A stretch of 64,000 nt of DNA from Gautieria morchelliformis. Taxonomy: Eukaryota; Basidiomycota; Agaricomycetes; Gomphales; Gomphaceae. Each line of letters begins with the position of its first letter. Positions within the stretch are counted from its first letter, which is position 1. The position numbers and the translations under genes were made by a program. Below, piece after piece: positions 1-11,850 of this stretch. Location: positions 124,001 through 188,000 of the forward strand of contig WHVA01000118.1 in NCBI GenBank assembly GCA_015179125.1, written 5' to 3'. Under the pieces are notes generated by a model. It was not told the DNA's origin, ran no database searches, and was given only the letters and a program-made list of their open reading frames with translations.

Positions 1-384
1 TAATCCTGTCCTCGAGATGCGAGACGGATACTGTCTAAATTTAATATCCCTGTGCGACACTGATTCTGTTTCGGTTGTTTGACAGGGTTTTCCGGGCTTG
101 AATACGCCCGCTGGGCCTCCTCGAGCTCTGTAGCAGTGGTGAACTCAGTATCTCTTCCGGGTGTCATCGACCGTGTGTTCATCATGGGAGGCCCATATTG
201 GTTTATTTGTTTCTCTCTGGAGCCTGTGCCACGCGACACTGTGTCGATACACAAGTTACGCAAATCCAAAAGGAAAGGTTCGTGTGAGTTTGAGAGGTCG
301 TGCTACAAGCTGAGACAACGACGATGTCTCGAATTATCAGGACACCCTGAGCGGCGAAATACAACAAAGTCCCGAATGCCGGGA

Positions 385-835
385 AAACTGCCAATCAGCA
401 AATCGGTCGAACTGCAAAGGCTTAACGTGAAAGCACTAGCCAGAGAAGCCTTCAAAAAGTCGCCGAGAGCCCGATACGCCCGTCAGATCCATCCCTCGAT
501 GCCATCAATGGCGTATATGAAGCTCAGTGCTGGGCTAGCGCGCAGACACAGCTCACTATTAAGCCAGCTGCGCAAAGGCCATGCACCACAATGCTTCAGA
601 ATAGGCCGAAACGCCGACATGCGAAGCCTGCTTCAGCTGCGACGAAACGGTACATCGCATTCTATTACAATGCCCGGCATATAAGCTACAAAGGCAACAA
701 CAGCTGGAGAGAAAACTGAAGCGATCAACACGCTTTTGAACAAGACTGAAAGCACTGGCACCTGTTTTCCAATACATCAAGGCCACAGGCAGATCCAGGC
801 AGATTCAGACAGACATTTGGAGACATTACTCTGCC
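385..835 (+). pseudogene. LINE (non-LTR retrotransposon) 3' coding relic
   Basis: Decayed C-terminal part of a non-LTR retrotransposon polyprotein. One frame reads KSPRARYARQIHPSMPSMAY, then RRHSSLLSQLRKGHAP, which matches the segment after the reverse transcriptase of fungal LINEs (IDPSLPS...RRxASLLxQLRTGHxP). A shift then gives CEACFSCDETVHRILLQCPA, the usual C-x2-C...ETVxH...C zinc-like motif, and a trace of the terminal YI.ATGRF motif near 775-800. At least two frame changes show it is dead. No reverse transcriptase domain is visible upstream, so the copy is truncated. The family assignment rests on remembered motif patterns. Confidence 0.6.
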
Positions 836-1228
836 GGATGGTAGGGACTAGTCTGGAGCAGGCTCACACAAGGTGCGTGGAAGCCAAACCACCTCACTTT
901 GCACAAGCACAGACAAACTCAGGATGCTGTTATGACATGAACCTTCGGAGAGGGTTTGACCAAGCTTGGAGGTGAGACCCAAGGTGAGTTCCGAGGTTAC
1001 AGAACAAGGTTCTGGGGGTGAGGTTGGAAAGGACTAGGCTTCAGCTTATGTGCCGTGCCAGCCCTATGTACCAGTCCCAACTTCTTAGATAGACAAATAA
1101 GAGGCGAGGTTTAGTTCAAGAGGCAAAGGCTTATAAATTAGCTAAGGCTCAAAAGGTGTACAAGAGTCGAGATTCAGACTGAAGAATAGGAGTGCATACA
1201 GTTGGGCTTTTATATGGGTGAGGGTGTG
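836..1228. other. unassigned repeat-like DNA
   Basis: No gene seen. The stretch 960-1110 has the look of a worn LTR (GGAAAGGACTAGGCTTCAGC, then a rather similar layout to the reverse of LTR family C at 11880-11930), but no ends or duplication could be fixed. Confidence 0.3.
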
Positions 1229-1435
1229 TGTAAATAACCATTAACCCACAATGTGCGATTAGCTAATACTAGTGGGTCTGCATGGACCCACCATATAGTT
1301 CTTGCATGGGAACCACAGCGGCAGTTCCCCATTGAACCTTTACCTTACACTGTCACTACGTAGCATCATAATACCACATCTTGGTTGAGTTCTGCTGCCC
1401 TTGTGATACAAGGTAATAAGATCACATCCTTTACA
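1229..1435 (+). repeat. Diverged LTR of element family B
   Basis: Begins TGTAAATAACC and ends CCTTTACA like the two LTRs of the intact family B element at 5478 and 22682, but with many substitutions and slightly shorter (207 versus 215 bp). It is followed directly by CCTTTTTGAACTTCC, the same internal start as element B has at 14601, so this is the 5' LTR of an older copy. No matching target duplication was found. Confidence 0.8.
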
Positions 1436-2488
1436 CCTTTTTGAACTTCCTGCAGCTGTTCGCCTAGTGAACAGCTGAATTGTGGAATCTGCGTGATCCT
1501 GAAAAGGATCGCTGCTTCGACGACTTTTGCTGTTGAACACCCTCCAGTTGACCCCTCCACTGTTGACTGCGTGCATGATGATCCCACACAGTCGAAGGTG
1601 GACATGAGCTTCTAGCTCACGGCCTCACGCAGCCCATCCCCCCTGGGCTCAGAGCCCAGGGTTCTGGAAGCTGGAGAGGTCATCAACCTCACCACACACA
1701 TCCCCCCAATTGAGGACAAGGAAGCCCCGGACCACGTGTCACCAAGTGTGGTTGAAGATGAGGTGTCGCCGGGCAACAAACTGTGTCAGGGTTCACGCAT
1801 TTCCTTCCACAAGTTTCTATTTCCTTCCATGAGTTTCCGTTACCTTCCGTCAGTTTCCGTAACCTTCCGTAACCTTCTGTCACATTCTGTCACATTCTGT
1901 CACATTCTGTCACACTCCGTCACATGTCACACTCCGTCACATGTCACATTCCGTCACCTTCCCCCTCTACAAGTTTCCGTCTCCCCTATTATGTAAGCCT
2001 TGCCAGCACTATAAGACTGTAGCCTGTGTGGTGGCGTTTCCTCAGCTTGATCTCTGAGGATACCCACTACACAGGCAAGTCCCCATGTATCTATCGTTGG
2101 TAGAGTTATAATCTGAGGATACCCACTACACAGTTGGTCATTGTCCTAGTATCGGCTCTTATCTCCTTGAGTATCTTTGGTTGTGGCTTCGTCATTAGTG
2201 TTGCCCTCACAAACTGGCATCCTCACCCCAAACCCCCTTGCCCCTGGACAAAGGCAAGGGAAGAGAAGTCTCACTGTCATCAGATGGCAGAGAATCTCGG
2301 TCAGGACAGGCTTCACAATAAGCTCAAAGTCAAGAGTCAGGTCATCACTTGAGAAGTCGAGCAACAGTCGTCCCTGATGGGACACAATGGCACAAAAGAC
2401 GAGTGCCCAACGATAGTCAGGGCTCAGAATACTCAAACTTGAGTTGTAAGAGCTCAAGGACACATGCCATCGACAACGAGATGGTAGA
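1436..2488 (+). pseudogene. Old element B leader/gag relic, split by a solo LTR
   Basis: Bases 1436-1783 and 2212-2488 align without a gap to the leader of element B (14601-15235), including CTCCACTGTTGACTGCGTGC and the stretch ending CATCGACAACGAGATGG. Stops in all frames. The copy is interrupted at 1784-2211 by a solo LTR of family A and runs into repeat F at 2489. Confidence 0.7.
1784..2211 (+). mobile_element. Solo LTR, family A (Ty3/gypsy), TSD AACTG
   Basis: Starts TGTCAGGGTTCACGCATTTC and ends GTTGCCCTCACA, the same ends as the paired LTRs of element A at 5835 and 13233. The five bases AACTG at 1779-1783 recur at 2212-2216, a clean target-site duplication. It lies inside an old family B leader. 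The interior holds short tandem units of the type ACCTTCYGTCACATTCTGTC, a different expansion from those in the paired LTRs. Confidence 0.9.
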
Positions 2489-2806
2489 TGTATGGGAACT
2501 GCTGTTCAACCAGCCTTCAAATGTCTCTTTACTGTAAATTTGTAGTCTGCATCAAAGGCCTTTAAAACAACCAATTATCGCCATCATAAAAATGTCTACT
2601 ATCCTCATAAGGCCTATTCAAACCTCCCTCTAATTATCTATGAATTTTACTTATTTTTCCAAGGCTGTCTTCACTCAAACTCACTTATTTCTGTGCAGCA
2701 GAGTTGTGGATACACATGTCCCCACAACTCTGTTTCGGACTTCTGATTTCAAACTCCAACCGGATGCTCGCATCACTCGCGGCTTGTGCACCCGTGGTCA
2801 CCCACA
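2489..2806 (+). repeat. Repeat F, LTR-like (copy 1)
   Basis: Starts TGTATGGGAACTGCTGT and shares about 300 bp with 7229-7573, ending at the shared GGTCACCCACA. It lacks about 35 bp present in the other copy between two direct repeats of the type CTGTNCAACCAGC. TG..CA ends suggest an LTR, but no target duplication was found, so the true right end may lie further on. Confidence 0.5.
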
Positions 2807-3369
2807 AATCCGGTCAGGTGGCTCCTTCAGACTCAGCCTCTGAGTTCGAAAAGCCTAGTCATTTGCTTGTACAGCCTCAACGCTTACTTTAGTGTCTAAT
2901 TCCTTGTTAAGTAGTTACTTTACTGCTTAGCCACTTGGACTAATCCTCTGGGTGTAATTCTACAGAGTGAGTCTGTCAATTGAAAGTCTTGCCATTCGCA
3001 CTCCAGTACCCGAGATGATCTGATCAGTCGATTCTCCTGATTAGAGACTTTCACAAGTCGCTTTGTTCACAAAACTCGTCCCTCGTTTTATTGCTGTGCA
3101 CTGGTAGATTATCAGGGCAGTCCATTTATAAACTTGCCTGCTAAGTACGTTCCTTTATATTTTGGAATACGCTTGGACCCCGATAGTGTCCTTGAACCTA
3201 CAGTCTTTTAGTTTATTATTTGGTGCTGCTAAGAAACGTATTGCCTTCCATCCGTATTAACTTGGACTAGTTCTTACGCGGATTGCAACCAAGGTACAAA
3301 TCTTAAATTATTTCCGGAGTTGTGCTGCAGCATTGTTTGATATTCTTTGAGTCTCGTAAATGACATGTT
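2807..3369. other. no gene seen
   Basis: AT-rich sequence with no recognised coding region. It may be the rest of repeat F or the unique target in which the E LTR at 3370 inserted. Confidence 0.4.
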
Positions 3370-4391
3370 TGTCAAGATTGGTTTTTAGGCGTTAATATCG
3401 TGTATTAGTGAACACAGCGAATGCCCGAATGACTTGTGTGAATAAGTATGCCGTTCGGCAAATAGGTGAACCAATAAATGTTCACAAGATAAGAGGGCTG
3501 CCCGAGTGGAGCTCGCCCTATCTACAGTCGTAGCGAAATAGCCCATGGCACTTGACGATGTAACATACAAGGTGTCACGGAAGGGTTGTCTAAGTAGCGA
3601 CAATCCCTTCGCTGGCGAAGGTGCTCCTTCGGAGCCCTTCGCCGTCAGCACAGAAAATAGTTTGAAGGCTAAGGTAACGAAGATGAAGTATGAGAACTCA
3701 CCAGTGATGCCTAAGTCCTCTTCTGGTTGAAGATAGAAATCTCCAGGAGAAGGCTCAAAACGATGATCACAGCGAGGTCAAGTTTGCACAAGATGGACGA
3801 CGTATGATAATTGAACTGGAGAATATACATGCGAATGTAAACTACTTATATTGAATGCTCGTAAGGTATCAGCGAATAGGAAAGAGGCCATCGTGAGTCA
3901 GGGTTGGATAGGGGTGCGCAGTCATGATACTAAGTAGATGGAATAAACATACAATAGATTGAGGGAAGAGTGCGAACATGAAATGACGGGTGGCGAAGGC
4001 ACCTATGTACGAAACCATGTCTTGGGACCCGCATACATGCTACCCTGCACGGACTCTTCGTCTACTGGGTTGATCCCGCACGACCTACGGAAGGGACGTC
4101 CCACGAACACACTTTGGCCATATGAACACCCAAAGGGGTTGGATTAAGAAGATGATGGGGTTAGTGATGAACCATCGCGCCGGGTAAATGGTATCGATCG
4201 TATTTGATGGCGTGCCTGCTGGCGAAATGTGCGAGCAGCGAATAGCGGTTCAGAGAATGGGGCGAACAGCGGATAGAGTGGATGTAGAGGAGGAGTGGTC
4301 GGAGGGTGAGGCGAACTCTGGCGAAGATGCTAGGGAGTGACAAGGGGGAACATAGAGGCAGTGGGGTAAGAGAAATAGACAGGTCATGACA
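3370..4391 (-). mobile_element. Solo LTR, family E (short form), TSD ATGTT/ACGTT
   Basis: Starts TGTCAAGATTGG and ends GGTCATGACA, the reverse of the E LTR at 20679-21951. The flanks ATGTT (3365-3369) and ACGTT (4392-4396) form a duplication with one C-to-T difference. It is about 250 bp shorter than the copies at 20679 and 27299 because it has one, not two, copies of the tail segment. Orientation is given relative to the copy at 20679. An 88-codon frame on the minus strand (3385-3651) is also open in the 20679 copy. Confidence 0.88.
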
Positions 4392-4489
4392 ACGTTCTGA
4401 TAGATTGAAGTGTTAGCAATAACACCAAAGTCTTGAAGGGTTCCAAAACAGTAGATGCGATGGCCAAGCAAGTGCAGGATGTGTCGCAC

Positions 4490-4745
4490 AGAATTAATCA
4501 GCCCAGGTCAATGGCTCACAAGAGCCATATGACATCATCACCTGGATGATCCACATGGCACTAGCAGACACTGTAGACACAGACCCAGAGAAGTCCGTGT
4601 TGGCCAAAGCCGGCATAAAACTAGCTCACCCGGACACATACATGGGGGGATCCGACCTCGAATTCTTTGAGGTCTTTGTCACAGCCATCTTGAGGTGGCT
4701 CAAGATGAACTGCTTGCTAGGACCAACCACTCGGAGGATGTGTGC
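4490..4745 (+). pseudogene. Family B gag fragment
   Basis: Encodes ADTVDTDPEKSVLAKAGIKL and ILRWLKMNCLLGPT, matching the start of element B gag (16110-16310). Homology stops after CCAACCACT, so it is a truncated fragment. Its orientation is opposite to the nearby old B leader that element B inserted into, so the region has been rearranged. Confidence 0.75.
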
Positions 4746-5390
4746 CCGATTTGGTTGAATTGCATGAATATAAGTATCACGCCCGAGCCTGATACGCTCC
4801 ATGCTGTCAATGATGAAGGAAATATGATGGGACGTGGACATGAAGAAGGTAAGGGGATGTAGGCCTGGTGCTAACCTAGTGGGGAAGTTGCACAGGGATA
4901 GCGTGGACGATCTTTGCTGCATGTCTGCTGTCACCACCGCTACTGAGAATGAGAAGTCCATGATGAAGTTGTCTGAGGCAATAGTCGTCGTAGCTGGGTT
5001 CATGGTACTAATGATTGGATTTGAGTTAGTCATACCACTGTCCTGATACATCAGTTTCTCCACTCCAACTCCTCACAGTTCCTGAGCCTCCCAATGCTGT
5101 CGATGCTAGCAAGGGCCTTTGACTTGGAGTCTGTCGAGATACTGCCCTGATGTTGTTGTCTGCTGAATCGCCGGCTGGTTTAGATGTGGTGATGATGTTC
5201 AGGTGGCCTTCCGATGTGTCTGGTGGGTCAGAAGTCTGTACTGAGGATGTTGATCGTGTGAAGGGAGAGAACCTGCAAAAGAAGCATCTACTCGCATTGC
5301 TACGAGGAGATGGTGGTTGTGGAGAGAGCTCTTCAGCTTTGACACCTTAGCTAATCAACCTGTTAATCAGCCCGGCTGTAGTGTGTGGCT
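4746..5390. other. unassigned transposon debris
   Basis: No recognised gene. Open frames here (for example about 145 codons on the minus strand) show no family motifs and mirror the gag fragment next to them. Confidence 0.35.
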
Positions 5391-5477
5391 TCGTGAACTC
5401 CACCTAGCGCTTTTGCATCCATCTGGTATGCCCTGACCTTCCGTCAGGGCCATTGACCAATTGCGCAGCTGTGAGGC
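5391..5477 (-). pseudogene. Left part of old element B leader (target of element B)
   Basis: The reverse complement matches element B bases about 16000-16075 (CACAGCTGCGCAA..GGCCCTGACGGAAGG..). Together with 22902-24087 it forms one old minus-strand leader, split by the insertion of element B at GAGGC (5473-5477 and 22897-22901). Confidence 0.65.
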
Positions 5478-5692
5478 TGTAAATAACCTGTGTATCTACA
5501 TGTACAATAGTTATTACATAATCCCAGTGGACCCCTTAGGGACCCACTGTATAGTTTATGCGTGGGAACCGGCCAGCGGTCCCCATTGCATCTTACTCTT
5601 ACCTGTCACTACGTAGCATTCAGAATACCACTCATTGGTCAAGTTCTGTAGTGCCCTTGTGATACAAGGTTCTAAGATCGACACCCTTTACA
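5478..5692 (+). repeat. 5' LTR of element B
   Basis: Starts TGTAAATAACC and ends CCCTTTACA. It differs from the 3' LTR only at GTGGACCC versus GTGGGCCC and CCATTGC versus CCATCGC, both transitions. It is preceded by the duplication GAGGC. Confidence 0.93.
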
Positions 5693-5834
5693 CCTGTTAC
5701 GACTGTGCATTTCCGACTTCCGACCTTCAGTTCCACAACACTTTCTGCCCCTCCGATATTTCCGACATTCCGCCCATTGTTCTATTCCCTTGTTCCTTCG
5801 ACGCTATTACTCGGACCCATCGGACCCACCTCAC

Positions 5835-6253
5835 TGTCAGGGTTCACGCATTTCCTTCCACAAGTTTCTATTTCCTTCCATGAGTTTCCGTCAGTTTCCA
5901 TAACCTTCCGTTAGTTTCCATAACCTTCCGTCAGTTTCCATAACCTTCCATCAATTTCTATAACCTTCCGTCACATTCCGCGACCTTCCATCACTTTCCG
6001 TCACCTTCTACAAGTTTCCGTCTTCCCTATTATGTAAGCCTTGCCAGCGCTATAAGACTGTAGCCCGTGTGGTGGCGTTTCCTCAGCTTGATCTCTGAGG
6101 ATATCCACTACACAGGCAAGTCCCCATGTATCTATCGTTGGTAGAGTTATAAACTGAGGATACCCACTACACAGTTGGTCATTGTCCTAGTATCGGCTCT
6201 TATCTCCTTAAGTATCTTTTGGTTGTGGCTTCGTCATTAGTGTTGCCCTCACA
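5835..6253 (+). repeat. 5' LTR of element A
   Basis: Begins TGTCAGGGTTCACGC and ends GTTGCCCTCACA. The left third holds tandem units of about 20 bp (AACCTTCCGTNAGTTTCCAT), with fewer units than in the 3' LTR; this accounts for the 419 versus 469 bp lengths. Confidence 0.93.
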
Positions 6254-6313
6254 GAAGATCAAGCTCATAGGACGACCCCACACACTTTTCTTAACCAGCC
6301 TTCATCTCAGCCT

Positions 6314-7995
6314 ATGGCAGACCAACTCCCAGATGCATACTGGGACTCCCTGGGTGACCATGGGCCATTTCTTCGAGGCCTCCTTTCCAGCCAAGCACAG
6401 CAGCTGCAGCAACTTCAACTGCAGAATCAGGAACTGCACAATCAGATTGTTAATGTTCACGACCACTTAGCCAATGCTGCCACCAACGCTGCTGTTGCTG
6501 CTGCTCAAGCCCTTGCACCCTCAGTACCTCCCAGTGTCCCTCCATCTACTCGCTCTATCAAAGCAGCAGAACCGGAGAAGTTCAATGGAGACCGTGCAGA
6601 GACTGAAGGGTTTATCAGGTCTATCAAGTTGTCCATCGCTGTCCAGCCAGCATCCTTCCCAGATGAGCACACAAAGATCCTATATGCTCTTTCCTTCATG
6701 ACGGGAGGCTCTGCGGAGATATGGGCACACAACGAGACACAGGCTGTCATTGATGGCACCTCCTCTATATCCACTCTGGAGGGGTTTATTAAACATGTGG
6801 AGGAGGCCTTTGGGGACCCAGATCGTGCCAGAATGGCTCGCACTAAGCTGCATGACCTTAGGATGGCGTCAGGAATGTCGGCAGATGAATACACGGCTCA
6901 ATTTGAGATCCTGGCAGGCAGGACAGGCTTTAATGATGAGGCACTCAAGGATGCCTATGCTCGTGGCCTTCCAGCAGGTATCCTTGACAAGATCTCTGGT
7001 TACAGGAAATTCGGATTCAGCGGTTCTGAACCGTTTCGCGATGGTGTCACCACTCTTGGACATTGCGTCCACGATGCAGGAGATGCGGGACCAGCAGACG
7101 GAAATCAGGACATGTTGGCCGACCAGACCATGTTGCAGGAATGGCTGGTATTGACGCTCTCCAATCATTTGAGCATCATGTCCACAGTCTTGGAGCAAAT
7201 GATGCAGGAGATGAGGTGGCGGAACAACTGTATGGGAACTGCTGTACAACCAGCATACGATATGATCTCAGATCAGGCTGTTCAACCAGCCCTCAAATGT
7301 CTCTTTTCTGTAACTTTGTAGTCTGCATCAAAGGCCTTTAAAATAACCAATTATCGCCATCATAATAATGTCTACTACCCTCTTAAGGCCTATTCAAACA
7401 TCCCTCTAATTATCTATGAATTTTGCCTATTTTTCCGAGGCTGTCTTCACTCAAACTCACTTATTTCTGTGCAGCAGAGTTGTGGATACGCATGTCCCCA
7501 CAACTCTGTTTCGGACTTCCGATTTCAAACTCCGACTGGACGCTCGCGGCTTGTGCACCTGCGGTCACCCACACCCAGCCCTTTCTTCCATCCAACCTCA
7601 AAGCCTGGAAGGAAGCAGCCTGTCAGATTGACCGCAATCATCGCCATCTGTTAGAGGTCAGGAAGGCACAGACACCTCATGTCCCTAATCGCCCTCCTCC
7701 TGCCTGACCACTCCACACTCCTGCTATGGCTCCTGTTGTCACAGCACCACCCAGTAATGTGACACCTATGGACATTGACTCATCCCGCCGCCGCACTGAA
7801 ACACGGACCTGCTACAACTGTAAGAGACCTGGTCACATTTCACCAGACTGTCCTGAACCTCGCAAGCCACGAATCCGTGCAAACCTCACAGAGGCAGACA
7901 TTGCAGCAATTGTCTCTAAATCTGTAGCAGCGGCGATGGAGGAACGCAAACAGAAGGTGGAAGCCCCTGTCCAAGAGGAAGGAAAGGGTTTTTAG
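6314..7995 (+). pseudogene. Element A gag (interrupted)
   Basis: Capsid-type Gag of a Ty3/gypsy element. It starts with MADQLPDAYWDSLGDHG at 6314, has a glutamine-rich coiled stretch (QQLQQLQLQNQEL) and a retrotransposon gag core (FVRSIKL-like, EAFGDPDRARMARTKLHDLR). At about 6995 the frame is broken by a foreign insert to 7573. Gag resumes with NLKAWKEAACQIDRNHR in another frame, passes a TGA at 7705-7707 in the same frame, and carries the knuckle CYNCKRPGHISPDC at about 7809-7850. It would coat element RNA if intact. Likely ends at TAG 7993-7995. Confidence 0.85.
6995..7573 (+). repeat. Foreign retroelement fragment ending in repeat F (copy 2)
   Basis: Sits between the gag codons for GILDKI and NLKAWKEA, where related gag proteins are continuous. 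The right part (7229-7573) is repeat F, also found at 2489-2806. The left part (6995-7228) is open and would encode a methionine/glutamine-rich helical peptide (TMQEMRDQQTEIRT), perhaps the end of another element's gag. No clear target duplication; about four gag bases seem lost. Confidence 0.55.
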
Positions 7996-8006
7996 GCCAG
8001 TCAGCG

Positions 8007-10487
8007 GTGAAAGACATGCCCCGCTCGACGAATCGGTTTTCAGTTCTCGAAACATGTACAATAGGGATCACAGGCAATATGATGCATCCTTCTCCTACCC
8101 CTGATCGAACTGAAACCAAACCAGCCATGCCAAAAACCCAACCCATCGCTCCAGTTGCTAATGCAAACCTTCCAGTCCCTCTATATGTCCGTACTGCTGA
8201 CCTCCGCCGATGCACCAAAGTACCTCTCAAGGTCCACTCCATTGACACAGGGCATCCACTTGCAATTGACTCCCTCCTTGACAGTGGTGCTACAGGGATG
8301 TTCATCGATGTGGAGTTTGTAAGGGAACACAGACTTCAGACCTGTCCCCTACCCCGTGCCATCCCCGTCTACAATATTGATGGTACCCCAAATGAGGCTG
8401 GCTCAATCAAGGAAGAAGTCGACCTCATTTGCACCTTTGGGGATCATACGGAACGTGCCACATTCTCTGTCACGAGCCTCGGATGACTTGCCATCATTCT
8501 TGGTCACACATGGCTTGTTGAACACAACCCAGAAGTTGACTGGCGTACAGGAGATGTGAAGATGACACGCTGTCCCAAGTCATGTGGGGGCAGACCTGTT
8601 GTCAGAGGGCCCACAGTCGAAACTGTTCCAGAAGAGAGTGTAGATCAAGAGGAGGTTCCCATACAGCACACCCGCTCCCTACTTGAGGAAGGAGACAGGA
8701 CCTTTGTCATCTTTGTGAATGAGAGTCCTGAAATTATTGGCGCAGGCTGGACTGTCTCCCAACAGCTTGCTGAACAGGCCAGCAAGTCTGCACCAGTCAG
8801 ATCCTTTGAGGGCCTTGTCCCCAAACCATACCAGGAGTTCAAGGATGTGTTTTCTAAGGAGTCATTTGACCAACTGCCTCCTCGAAAGCCCTGGGACCAT
8901 GCAATTGAGCTCACTCCAGGTGCACGACCCTTCAGCACAAAGGTTTACCCAATGTCACCGGTTGAGCAAAGGGAACTGGATAACTTCCTTGAGGAGAACC
9001 TGAAGAGCCATCGTATCCGTCCTTCCAAGTCACCTATGGCATCTCCAGTCTTCTTTGTGAAGAAAAAGGACGGCAGTCTTAGATTTGTGCAAGACTACCG
9101 GAAGCTCAATGACATAACAATCAAGAATGCCTATCCTTTACCCCTTGTTCCAGACATCATGAATAAGATTGCTGCTGGAAGGGCTAAATACTTCACAAAG
9201 CTTGACATTCGCTGGGGATATAATAATGTACACATAAAAGAGGGAGATGAGTGGAAGGCAGCCTTTCGGACAAATAGGGACCTGTATGAACCTCTAGTCA
9301 TGTTCTTTGGACTCACGAACAGCCCAGCAACCTTCCAGACGATGATGAATGACATCTTCAAGAGTCTCATTGATGAAGGGGTTGTGGTGGTGTTCATGGA
9401 CGACATTCTCATCTTCACAGAGTCACTTGAAGAACATCGTAGGATTGTACGACGTGTCCTTGAAATCCTCTGGGCCAACAACCTGTACCTCAAACCTGAA
9501 AAATGCCTATTTGAGCAACTAGAGGTGGAGTATCTCGGCCTCATCCTCTCTCAAGGACAGGTTGCCATGGACCCAGTCAAGGTTGCAGGGGTGCGGGACT
9601 GGCCAATACCACGTAATGTCACTGAAGTCAAATCATTCCTTGGTTTCATCAACTTCTACGGTAGCTTTGTGGAAGACTTCTCACACATTGCAAAGCCCCT
9701 CAACCATTTGACAAAAGAGGATGCCCAATGGTCTTGGGATCCAAATGGCCCAGAGCAAGCGTCCTTCGACAAGCTCAAACTCCTCATCACCTCAACACCG
9801 ATCCTTGTCCTCCCTGATCAAGACAAACATTTCCGTCTTGAAACAGATGCCTCAGCCTATGCCACAGGAGCAGTACTGTCCCAGCTATGTGATGATGGCA
9901 AATGGTGGCCTGTGGGGTTTGTCTCCAAAAGCCTCAATGATGCTGAACGCAACTATGCCATCCATGACAAGGAGCTTCTTTCTGTGATTCGGGGATTAGA
10001 GGAATGGCGCCACATCTTAGAGGGAACCAAGCACAAGATTGAGATTCTCAATGACCATCAGAACCTCACCTACTTCCGCACTGCACAAAACCTGAACCGT
10101 CGTCAAGCACGCTGGTCACTCTACCTCTCTCGCTTTGATTTTGAGCTGATCCATCGTCCTGGTCGTCATTCAGCCAAGCCTGATGCACTCTCACGACGCG
10201 TGGATCATAAGCGGGGGGAGGAAGACAATCAAAATCAAGTCTTACTTACCCCTGACTTGTTCCACATCAAGGCGAATCCCCCAGAAGCTGGTGCGCAGTT
10301 AGTCCTGGGTGAAGGTGATGCTTTCCTCAATCGAGTAAGGAACTGTGTAGACCGGGATGAAAAGGTTGTCAAGGCTCTCAAAGAACTGGGCTCCTCTGGA
10401 AATTTACGAGGAGAAGAGTGGTCTGAACAGGATGGGCTTGTCCTCTATCACAACAAAGTGTATGTGCCGCTTGATGCAAAACTATGA
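8007..10487 (+). pseudogene. Element A protease, reverse transcriptase and RNase H
   Basis: One frame with a single TGA at 8484-8486. The protease part has the retropepsin signature SLLDSGATGMF near 8270. The reverse transcriptase shows KKKDGSLRFVQDYRKLN, KLDIRWGYNN (motif A aspartate kept) and VVVFMDDILIF (the catalytic DD pair). RNase H has LETDASAYATGAVL and NYAIHDKELLSVIRGLEEWR. The region closes with the linker before integrase and a TGA at 10485-10487. Apart from the two TGA codons it reads as intact, so the copy decayed by point changes. Confidence 0.92.
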
Positions 10488-11850
10488 CATGACATAGTGA
10501 AGGCGCACCATGACATGCCTCTCACCAGTCACCCTGGTCGTTGGAGAACCACTGAACTAGTTGCTCGGAGTTACTGGTGGCCTGGGATGGGACGTTACAT
10601 TGCAAGATATGTGAAGGCCTGTGACCTGTGCAACCGGACAAAAACCTTCCCTGCTTCTCCCACTGGCAAGCTTCTACCAAACCCTATCCCAGACCGTAGA
10701 TGGCAGGTTATGTCTGTTGACTTGATCGTAGAACTGCCTACCAGTCATGGCTATGATGCTCTCCTTGTTGTCGTTGATCGCCTCTCAAAGTGTGCACATG
10801 TCATTCCCACCACTTCAGATGTAACTTCGGTGGGAGTTGCCCGACTCTTCCGTGATCATGTTTGGAAACTTCATGGGCTCCCTGAAGAAATCATCAGTGA
10901 TCAAGGCACACAGTTCATCTCCCAGTTCATGCGTGAACTGAACAAACTTCTTGGTGTAAAAGTTGCTGCCTCTACTGCTTATCACCCCCAAACTGATGGA
11001 CAGACTGAAAGGGTTAATCAGGAGATTGAGCAATACCTTCGACTATTCATCAACCAGCGTCAGGATGATTGGTTCGAATGGATATCCTTGGCCGAGTTTG
11101 CCTATAACAACCGAATCCATGCCTCAACCCAGACTACACCCTTCATGTTGGACAGTGGCCAACATCCAAGGCTGGGACTGGAACCAGTCCGGGAAACTCG
11201 ACTCGAGGCCCTGGATGAGTTCACAACGTGGATGGAAGCGGCCACAAGAGAAGCTCGTTCAGCCCTGTCCAAGGCAGCAGAGGACATGGCACGCTTCTAT
11301 GACGTGCACCATAAAGCAGCCCCAGTTTATAAGCTTGGTGACAAGGTCTGGCTCAATGCACAAAACATCACAACCACTCACCCAATGAAGAAGCTAGACC
11401 ACAAGTGGCTAGGCCCCTACACTGTTAATAAGGTGGTCTCACGAAATGCCTATGGTCTAAATCTTCCTGCATCCTTTGGTCACACACATCCAGTGTTCTC
11501 TGTCGTCCTGCTTCGGCCATATGAAGATGACCCAATTCTTGAACGTCATGCCCCTCCACCCCCCCCCCCTGTCATACGGGATGGAGATGTTCCGTGGAAG
11601 GTTGGAGTATCTCGTGCGCTGGAAGGGCTATAGAGCTGCCGACGATCTCTGGCTACCAGCGAAAGATGTCTCTGGGGCAAAGTGACTCGTTAAGGAATTT
11701 CACCGGCAGAACCCAGAGGCACCTCAGCGTATCTCGGCAGCCACATACATGTCCCTCCCCTTCCAGAGATTTCAGAACTTCACAGAACCTTCCAGGCAAA
11801 CTCTCTTCGACTGGACAGCAGGCAGGGCTTCTACTCATAATGTCGAGGGT
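10488..11850 (+). pseudogene. Element A integrase with chromodomain-like tail
   Basis: Same frame as the polymerase upstream, after the TGA at 10485. The HHCC zinc module is visible (AHHDMPLTSHPGR...CDLCNRTK), then the catalytic core with SVDLIVELP, ISDQGTQFISQF and YHPQTDGQTERVNQ, supplying the D,D,E residues. The C-terminal part has GDKVWLNAQNI and HPVFSVVLLRPY. After 11600 the frame shifts and another frame gives LEYLVRWKGY...LWLPAKDV, the core of a chromodomain that in related elements steers integration to chromatin marks. The coding tail is cut by the solo C LTR at 11851. Confidence 0.92.

Noticed and set aside
79..684. A 201-codon plus-strand frame as a gene
   Set aside because: Its second half is LINE-like text that then shifts frame; the first half has no motif. 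Treated as a LINE relic.
2146..2463. Minus-strand frame of about 105 codons
   Set aside because: It crosses the border of a solo LTR and an element leader, so it cannot be a single inherited gene.
4626..5063. 145-codon minus-strand frame
   Set aside because: Begins in unassigned debris and ends opposite a gag fragment; no family motif.
6505..7249. Minus-strand frames opposite element A gag
   Set aside because: Antisense shadows of gag; no motif of their own.
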